The translations under genes and the position numbers were made by a program. Below, piece after piece: positions 5,981 through 10,614 of a stretch of 10,614 bases of DNA. The DNA lies in contig URGC01000086.1 in the NCBI GenBank assembly GCA_900547255.1, positions 1 through 10,614 on the forward strand, given 5' to 3'. Numbering within the stretch: position 1 is the first letter of the stretch; each line of letters begins with the position of its first letter. The notes below the pieces were generated by a model. It ran no database searches and was not told where the DNA came from. It saw nothing but the letters and a program-made list of their open reading frames with translations. This DNA comes from an uncultured Eubacterium sp. (GTDB lineage: Bacteria > Bacillota > Clostridia > Lachnospirales > Lachnospiraceae).

Positions 5981-7903
5981 CTACAGACTGTTTTTCTTAT
6001 CAAGCTTTTCGGCTGAAAATTCATATACGCACACACCATACTTAGGTATATCAATAAGAAGTGACTGTGTAAATCCATCACACTCATCTGCTATAGCTGT
6101 AAGTGTCTTCTTCTGATTCTTCTCATCATTGCCAAGAACCAGCTTATACTTGCCCTTCGCAGGAACGCCTACCTTGAAAGAATCCCTCTGCACTGGTGTG
6201 AAGTTAAGCACGAATAACAGATGCTTCTTGCCATTAGGACTTACCCTGTAGAATGAATATACGCTGTTATCCTTGTCATCTGCATTGACCCATTTGAAGC
6301 CATCAGGGCTGTAATCTGTCTTATACAGGCAAGGATAATCTCTGTAGAGCTTATTACACTTCTTAGTGAACTGCTGCATTTCTTTATGGTCAGCCTCGCC
6401 TAACAGATACCAGTCAAGAGCCTTCTTCTCATTCCACTCATTCCACTGACCGAATTCCTGACCCATGAACAGAAGCTTCTTACCCGGATGACCTGCCATA
6501 TACGCATACGCAAGCTTCAAGTTAGCGAACTTATCCGCTCTCTCACCCGGCATCTTGCCTATCATTGAACATTTAAGATGAACAACCTCATCATGTGATA
6601 ATACAAGTATAAATCTCTCGCTGTATGCATACACAAGGCTGAAAGTCAGCTTGCCGTGGTTAAACTTACGGAAATATGGATCAAGCTTCATGTACTCTGT
6701 GAAATCATGCATCCAGCCCATATTCCACTTAAATGTGAATCCAAGGCTGTTATAATCGTCCGGATCACCACTTACATTAGGCCATGCTGTAGATTCCTCC
6801 GCAATAGTTACAGCCTGTGGGAATCTTACCTTCATCTGGTTGTTGAAATGCTTCAGGAAATCCATCGCCTCAAGATTGCCATTGTCACCATATTTGTTAG
6901 GAACCCAGTTGCCCGCTGTTCTTCCATAATCAAGATAAAGCATTGAAGCAACCGCATCAACTCTTAATCCATCTACATGATACTTGTCAACCCAGAACAT
7001 TCCGTTGGCAATAAGGAAGTTAGACACCTCATTCTTGCCATAATCGAATACCTTTGTTCCCCAGTCAGGATGCTCTCCCTTTCTAGGGTCTGAATACTCA
7101 TATACGCAGCTTCCATCAAAATTAGCAAGTCCATGTGCATCCTTAGGAAAATGCGCTGGAACCCAGTCAAGAATGACTCCGATTCCCTTGCTGTGCATGT
7201 AATCCACAAAATACATGAAATCCTTAGGAGTTCCGTATCTTGCTGTCGGTGCATAATAACCAGTAACCTGATATCCCCATGAACCATCAAAAGGATACTC
7301 CGCTATTCCCATAAGTTCTACATGAGTGTATCCCATCTCTGAAACATACTCTGCAAGGTCTTTGACTATCTCCCTGTAATTCATGAAGCCATCTTCTGTT
7401 CCATCATCTTTCTTCTTCCATGAACCAATATGACATTCATATATCGACATGGCTGATTCAAGATGATTCTCTCTCTTCTTATTCTCAACCCATGTCTTAT
7501 CTGTCCACTTAAATCCTTTGAGGTCTGTTATAACAGAGGCTGTATCTGGTCTTAACTGTGCCTGATTAGCATATGGGTCAGCCTTATAAAGCATCTCTCC
7601 TGACTGTGATTCTATCAGATACTTATAGCACTGTCCCTCGCACGCTCCCGGAATGAACAGCTCATATACGCCCCCATCTGACACTGGTGTCATGGCATAT
7701 CCTTCGCCATTCCAGCCATTAAAATCACCTACAACATATACTGCTCTTGCCGCTGGCGCCCATACAACAAAGTAAACACCCTCTTTGCCATCTTTAACAG
7801 CTATATGCGCTCCCATTTTATTATATATTTCATAATGAGTGCCTTGTCCGAATAAATATGTATCAAGCTCAGTCATGAAAACCTCAGGTGTATCATTCTT
7901 CAT
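5981..7903 (-). CDS. glgB: 1,4-alpha-glucan (glycogen) branching enzyme, GH13
   Basis: A 640-aa cytoplasmic enzyme that cuts alpha-1,4 glucan chains and rejoins them through alpha-1,6 links during glycogen synthesis. An N-terminal CBM48-type domain (about 20-125) contains VYFVVWAPAARAVYVVGDFNGW. The GH13 barrel (about 150-520) has the four conserved regions: DWVPAHF (246-252), DGLRVDAV with nucleophile D316, IAEES with acid/base E369, and LSHDEVVH with D438. A C-terminal beta domain (about 540-630) ends VCVYEFSAE. The length fits branching enzymes lacking the extra N1 domain seen in E. coli (about 730 aa). Two starts are possible. The ATG at 7903 has AAGGATGG eight bases upstream, and an internal ATG at 7876 (MTELDTYLFG) has GAGG five bases upstream. 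I keep the longer form. No other glg gene is adjacent, and the gene has its own promoter and terminator. Identification is secure. Confidence 0.97.
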   Translation of the reverse strand: MKNDTPEVFMTELDTYLFGQGTHYEIYNKMGAHIAVKDGKEGVYFVVWAPAARAVYVVGDFNGWNGEGYAMTPVSDGGVYELFIPGACEGQCYKYLIESQSGEMLYKADPYANQAQLRPDTASVITDLKGFKWTDKTWVENKKRENHLESAMSIYECHIGSWKKKDDGTEDGFMNYREIVKDLAEYVSEMGYTHVELMGIAEYPFDGSWGYQVTGYYAPTARYGTPKDFMYFVDYMHSKGIGVILDWVPAHFPKDAHGLANFDGSCVYEYSDPRKGEHPDWGTKVFDYGKNEVSNFLIANGMFWVDKYHVDGLRVDAVASMLYLDYGRTAGNWVPNKYGDNGNLEAMDFLKHFNNQMKVRFPQAVTIAEESTAWPNVSGDPDDYNSLGFTFKWNMGWMHDFTEYMKLDPYFRKFNHGKLTFSLVYAYSERFILVLSHDEVVHLKCSMIGKMPGERADKFANLKLAYAYMAGHPGKKLLFMGQEFGQWNEWNEKKALDWYLLGEADHKEMQQFTKKCNKLYRDYPCLYKTDYSPDGFKWVNADDKDNSVYSFYRVSPNGKKHLLFVLNFTPVQRDSFKVGVPAKGKYKLVLGNDEKNQKKTLTAIADECDGFTQSLLIDIPKYGVCVYEFSAEKLDKKNSL

Positions 7904-7989
7904 GCATTATTCCATCCTTCCATATATGTATTGTTATAATTCAAGTATTATTAATCACGACTTTTGTGTTTTAGATTTCTTACACATTC

Positions 7990-8013
7990 TGTTAATATGT
8001 TAACATTATAACA
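7990..8013 (-). promoter_or_regulatory. glgB promoter with overlapping operator-like palindrome
   Basis: On the minus strand TGTTATAAT (8013-8005) is an extended -10 box with a perfect TATAAT. No good -35 is seen 17 bases upstream. Transcription would start near 7998 and give a leader of about 95 bases. Immediately downstream, TGTTAA-TATG-TTAACA (7990-8005) forms a 16-base inverted repeat overlapping the predicted start site, a position suited to a repressor. The palindrome is visible; its regulator is unknown. Confidence 0.55.
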
Positions 8014-8081
8014 TAGCATATAAAAAAAGGCTAATACTTATTTGTATGATTGAATTAATGTTTTTATTATTACAAATGTTG

Positions 8082-8090
8082 TGTTATAAT
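8082..8090 (+). promoter_or_regulatory. Extended -10 promoter of the MraY-like gene
   Basis: TGTTATAAT is an extended -10 box with a consensus TATAAT, 32 bases ahead of the ATG at 8122. The -35 region (about 8062-8067) is only T-rich. It is followed by AAAGGAG (8105-8111) as ribosome site, ten bases from the start. It is the rightward half of a divergent region shared with glgB, and the two -10 boxes carry the same TGTTATAAT sequence. Confidence 0.65.
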
Positions 8091-8121
8091 CAGCGTATAA
8101 CGTCAAAGGAGTAGAGATTTA

Positions 8122-9087
8122 ATGATTTACTATTTAATTGGACCAGAACATATCAAGATTCTTACATTTATTAGTGTATTATTTGCATTTGCCCTTACGT
8201 GCGCAGCCATTAAATTTGGCAAAAATACTCTTCCAAGAGATGCCGGAAGAGCATACGCAATCAACGGCACTAAATCAGTCGGCAAGCCAAGAGGCGCTGG
8301 TATCATATTTATACTTACATTTACATTATCAAGTGTCCTGTTCATTCCAATGAATGCAGAGCTTATTATCTACCTTATACTTGTTCTTGCAGCTATGTTA
8401 AGCGGATACCTTGATGACAGTTCCAAGACACCTTGGGGCAACCTTAAAAAAGGTCTTATAGACTTTGCGATAGCTATCATGGGTGCGGTGACATACCTTC
8501 ACTACAACCCTAATACATTTGAACTTGCATTCAGTACTAATAAGATTGTCACTCTGAATCCTGTTATATACGGAATTCTCATTGTCATACTTATATGGGC
8601 AAGTATCAATGTAACTAACTGCTCAGATGGTGTTGATGGTCTGTGCGGAACTCTCTCTGTGGTGACACTTGTCTCAACATATGTTTTATTCAAGTCATAC
8701 GAGATTGAGCCATATTTCAGACATATTTTACTTATTATGATTGTGTGTATTCTCGGATACTTATGGTTTAATGCATCACCAAGCCGCCTTCTTATGGGCG
8801 ATGCCGGTTCGCGTGCCATCGGTCTGTTCATTGCATTTACATTTTTGAAGCTCCACAGACCACTTCTTTTCATACCTATGGCACTGATGCTTATACTTGA
8901 TGGCGGATTAGGATTATTCAAGGTTTCATGTATGAGATTCCTTCATCTTAAGCCACTCAAGAATATCCGTACACCAATCCATGACCATATGAGAAAAAAT
9001 CGTGACTGGTCAGACCCACAGGTTGTATTCAGATTTGCAATAATTCAGGCGGTCATCTGTATCGCTGTGATTTTCCTTGCTGTTTAG
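8122..9087 (+). CDS. MraY-like polyprenyl-phosphate phosphoglycosyl transferase, membrane
   Basis: A 321-aa protein with about nine or ten hydrophobic helices, in the MraY/WecA/TagO family. These enzymes move a sugar phosphate from a UDP-sugar to a polyprenyl phosphate on the inner membrane face. Family motifs in order: GYLDDSSK (95-102) with the Asp pair D98-D99, NVTNCSDGVDGLCG (163-176) with D169 and D172, FNASPSRLLMGDAGSRAIG (216-234) with D227, and TPIHDHMRKNRDWSDPQVVFRFAII (284-308). The last matches the MraY-specific C-terminal loop (HHH followed by a W...QVV.RFWII pattern) rather than WecA, so peptidoglycan lipid I synthesis or a related step is likely. Two features are odd: the HHH triad is HDH (287-289), and the gene stands alone instead of in a mur/fts cluster. 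It may be a second, specialised MraY paralogue, which cannot be settled here. The start is supported by AAAGGAG and an extended -10 promoter. Confidence 0.85.
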   Translation: MIYYLIGPEHIKILTFISVLFAFALTCAAIKFGKNTLPRDAGRAYAINGTKSVGKPRGAGIIFILTFTLSSVLFIPMNAELIIYLILVLAAMLSGYLDDSSKTPWGNLKKGLIDFAIAIMGAVTYLHYNPNTFELAFSTNKIVTLNPVIYGILIVILIWASINVTNCSDGVDGLCGTLSVVTLVSTYVLFKSYEIEPYFRHILLIMIVCILGYLWFNASPSRLLMGDAGSRAIGLFIAFTFLKLHRPLLFIPMALMLILDGGLGLFKVSCMRFLHLKPLKNIRTPIHDHMRKNRDWSDPQVVFRFAIIQAVICIAVIFLAV

Positions 9088-9203
9088 GCTGGCTGAACAA
9101 TTCTATTTGTTTTAATTTCAGGCATTAGATTTGGAGTTTACATGAGCAATTCCACAAAAAGCTCCAATCCATGAAAAAAAACGGGCAAAATTTGATGGCT
9201 GGA

Positions 9204-9343
9204 ATTTAGATTTTTCTTGATATTAAAAAATATGCGGTAAAAATCCAAAATCTCGTGGAAAGTTGGATTTTACCGCATATTTTTTGAATTTGACCCAAAA
9301 GTAAGGTTTAGCGAAGTGTAAAACCCGCAATTTTGGATTTTTC
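9204..9343. repeat. Second cluster of GGATTTTTC-type intergenic repeats
   Basis: TTTTGGATTTTTC occurs at 9331-9343, a variant TTTAGATTTTTCTTG at 9204-9218, an inverted copy AAAAATCCAAAATC at 9239-9252 and TTGGATTTT at 9263-9271. Bases 9305-9324 are the reverse complement of 5568-5587, yet the following CCCG...TTTTGGATTTTTC is in the same direct orientation at both places. No gene is seen in 9088-9497. The stretch holds these repeats, two hairpins described separately and a weak TTGGAG/CTCCAA stem (9131-9136, 9162-9167). Confidence 0.7.
9225..9285. terminator. Large bidirectional terminator hairpin
   Basis: A 23-bp stem with a single bulged A pairs 9225-9248 with 9263-9285 (AAAAAATATGCGGTAAAA... 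and its complement) around a 14-base loop. The arms begin with six A and end with six T, so it can act as an intrinsic terminator on either strand. It would end the MraY-like transcript about 140 bases past its stop, and could also block leftward readthrough from the exonuclease gene. The loop-proximal stem is made of the dispersed GGATTTT motif. Confidence 0.85.
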
Positions 9344-9396
9344 AGCACATATTCTTCATACACAGCCAAACATATAAAACATCCCGTAATTTGACT

Positions 9397-9421
9397 CCAC
9401 CCGCATAGCAGGTGGGTTTTT
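9397..9421 (+). terminator. Second rightward intrinsic terminator
   Basis: CCACC (9397-9401) pairs with GGTGG (9411-9415), with an inner GC/GC pair and an ATA loop, followed by GTTTTT. The T-run is on the + strand only. It is a backup for the MraY-like transcript, or it ends an unseen short transcript in the gap. Confidence 0.65.
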
Positions 9422-9436
9422 GTGTCACATATATTC

Positions 9437-9453
9437 GTTTCTCCTTGAGAAAC
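9437..9453. other. Compact hairpin after the exonuclease gene
   Basis: GTTTCTC-CTT-GAGAAAC is a perfect 7-bp stem with a 3-base loop, about 45 bases downstream of the leftward exonuclease stop. No T-run follows on either strand, so it is not a convincing intrinsic terminator. It could protect the mRNA 3' end. Confidence 0.5.
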
Positions 9454-9497
9454 TCATAAACAACATGTTCAACAGGCTATACCCTATGCCTTACGCA

Positions 9498-10457
9498 TTA
9501 CGCCTTATGTCTATGACGGGCGGTCCGCCTGTGCTCACGCTCTTTTATCTGCCTCTGGCGTATCTTCTCCGCACCCTCTTCGTCAGTGCATTTCATTATC
9601 CTGACAGCGTAGCTTATGTCGTCATCCGTCTGCTTTACCTTGAATCTTCCCTTGATAAGTCCGTGTTCCTCACACATGAACAAACCATAGTAAGTCTTGC
9701 TGTTAGTGGCAAACCACTTGATAAGACGCTTCATAGGCTTGCCGCATTTGAAACATTTGCAGCCTCGCACAACCCTGTCAGAAGCGGCAGTCTCTCTCTT
9801 GGCAAATCCCTTGGATACAAACTTCTCATACTCGCCGAAATTAAGATATATCTCATCCTTGCGGCGTTTTGGAATCCTGTATGTGTCTATGCTGTAGAAT
9901 ACTCCAACCTTGTCAATGTCAAGATGCTTCATAACCTTGGCAGTGTATCTCGCATCACAGTCTGCCATGTGAAATTCTTCATCTTCCTCGATTCCAAATT
10001 CCTCTATGACACGCTGCAATGTACTTCTCGCCTTGCCATCCTGATACTGTATGCTGTAGAGCTTCTGAAGGTCATAATACAACAAAGGCTGAGCCAGTGT
10101 ATTCTCTATATTATGATATGTCATATTTCTCTGGAGTTCAGTAAGATCCATGCTTCCCCATGTGCAGAAAGTATAATCTTCCCCACACCACTCCAAAAAA
10201 TCACTACAGACATCTGTGAAAGGTCTTCCCTTCTCATACAAGTCATCCATAGTGATTCCTAATATCTCACTTATCTTCCTGTGAAGCTTGTCATACGCAA
10301 CTGGACACACATAAGCTGAAAACTCACCCTGTTCATTCAGGTTCTCGTCCAGCTTGACAGCTCCAATCTGTATTATCTCAAATGGCATCATCGCCTCTGA
10401 TGTCGATTTGCCACCCGGACTCTGATTCCATTCAAGGTCAAATACTATATAATTCAT
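9498..10457 (-). CDS. DEDDh-family 3'-5' exonuclease with C-terminal zinc-ribbon-like module
   Basis: A 319-aa soluble protein. The N-terminal exonuclease fold (about 1-185) shows the DEDDh residues: D7 and E9 in FDLEW, D104 in CTWGSMDLTEL, and H163 with D168 in HMADCDA (HxxxxD). The sequence style is closer to the ERI-1/KapD-like exonucleases than to DnaQ proofreading subunits. Such enzymes trim RNA or DNA 3' ends using two metal ions. A second module (about 230-275) has CxxC at 235-238 and CxxH at 262-265, a probable zinc site. The tail from about 297 is strongly basic (RQRQIKEREHRR...), suggesting nucleic-acid binding. The start at 10457 is preferred: it begins MNYIVFDLEW and has GGGGA five bases upstream, while the in-frame ATG at 10469 has no ribosome site. 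The gene has its own promoter. The in vivo substrate cannot be told from the sequence. Confidence 0.88.
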   Translation of the reverse strand: MNYIVFDLEWNQSPGGKSTSEAMMPFEIIQIGAVKLDENLNEQGEFSAYVCPVAYDKLHRKISEILGITMDDLYEKGRPFTDVCSDFLEWCGEDYTFCTWGSMDLTELQRNMTYHNIENTLAQPLLYYDLQKLYSIQYQDGKARSTLQRVIEEFGIEEDEEFHMADCDARYTAKVMKHLDIDKVGVFYSIDTYRIPKRRKDEIYLNFGEYEKFVSKGFAKRETAASDRVVRGCKCFKCGKPMKRLIKWFATNSKTYYGLFMCEEHGLIKGRFKVKQTDDDISYAVRIMKCTDEEGAEKIRQRQIKEREHRRTARHRHKA

Positions 10458-10498
10458 CACGTTCCCCATATAAAACTATTTTGTTAATAATTATTTTA

Positions 10499-10527
10499 AT
10501 TATAACGTGTATAGAGGCTTATGTCGA
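10499..10527 (-). promoter_or_regulatory. Housekeeping promoter of the exonuclease gene
   Basis: The minus strand has TCGACA (10527-10522, five of six to TTGACA), a 17-base spacer and a perfect TATAAT (10504-10499), about 40 bases ahead of the preferred start. It is the best -35/-10 pair in the window and lies between the gene and the right-hand inverted repeat. Confidence 0.8.
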
Positions 10528-10551
10528 CATTTTTTTATATATAAAATAATA

Positions 10552-10609
10552 TAATGATGTTGGGTCAAGAGGTCAAAAAACCTCTTGCAAGCAAGCTTGC
10601 ATCGGCTTT
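10552..10609 (-). repeat. Right copy of bracketing inverted repeat, terminator-like
   Basis: This is the reverse complement of bases 1-59 apart from one substitution and one missing C. It has the same TGCAAGC-TT-GCTTGCA palindrome (10601-10586) followed on the minus strand by AGAGGTTTTTTG, and its second stem AAGAGGT/ACCTCTT is fully paired. In this orientation it would stop leftward transcription entering from outside, just before the exonuclease promoter. The similarity ends abruptly at about 10552 on the inner side. Confidence 0.85.
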
Positions 10610-10614
10610 CTGAC

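Noticed and set aside
9131..9167. TTGGAG/CTCCAA hairpin as terminator of the MraY-like gene
   Set aside because: The stem is only six pairs with a long loop and is followed by A-rich rather than T-rich sequence on the + strand. A much stronger hairpin follows at 9225-9285.
9420..10262. 280-aa rightward open frame antisense to the exonuclease
   Set aside because: It is a shadow of the exonuclease gene, with no ribosome site and no recognisable motif. The opposite strand has clear catalytic motifs and a promoter.
10458..10469. Four extra residues at the exonuclease start
   Set aside because: The ATG at 10469 has no Shine-Dalgarno. The ATG at 10457 has GGGGA and begins with the family-like MNYIVFDLEW.
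1..10614. Composite transposon or integrative element bounded by the inverted repeats
   Set aside because: No transposase, integrase or target-site duplication is visible and the cargo is core-type genes. The repeats look like terminators.

Overview
The window looks like a chromosomal segment of a motile, low-G+C Gram-positive anaerobe, most likely a Lachnospiraceae gut bacterium (Lachnospira/Roseburia/Eubacterium group). This rests on the flagellin and FliS types, the strong AGGAG ribosome binding sites, AT-rich intergenic DNA and gene content. Species was not determined. No tRNA, rRNA, CRISPR array, transposase or phage gene is visible.

Layout. Bases 1-59 and 10552-10609 are two near-identical copies of one repeat in inverted orientation, so a segment of about 10.5 kb is bracketed by inverted repeats. 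From 85 to 5446 lies a leftward flagellar cluster, transcribed in the order FliK-like 1044-aa protein, flagellin (fliC), FliS chaperone (fliS). The 109-bp gap in front of flagellin holds a perfect sigma-28-type -10 box and a leader with two small hairpins that each present GGA in the loop, plus GGA in the Shine-Dalgarno. This is the arrangement expected for CsrA control of flagellin translation. From 5447 to 5980 is a gene-free stretch packed with short repeats. Then glgB (glycogen branching enzyme, leftward, 5981-7903) and an MraY-like membrane phosphoglycosyl transferase (rightward, 8122-9087) diverge from a 218-bp region with an extended -10 promoter for each. A second repeat- and terminator-rich gap (9088-9497) follows, then a leftward DEDDh 3'-5' exonuclease with a C-terminal zinc-ribbon-like module (9498-10457) and its own promoter.

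How the genes relate. The three flagellar genes form one functional unit: a probable hook-length/export-switch protein, the filament subunit and its export chaperone. The glgB, MraY-like and exonuclease genes appear to be independent single-gene units for glycogen synthesis, lipid-linked cell-envelope sugar synthesis and nucleic-acid processing. I see no dedicated defence or mobile system. The most noteworthy material is the repeat architecture (bracketing inverted repeats and a dispersed GGATTTTTC-type intergenic family), the flagellin leader, the repeated nine-residue motif in the giant FliK-like protein, and the HDH variant in the MraY-like enzyme.
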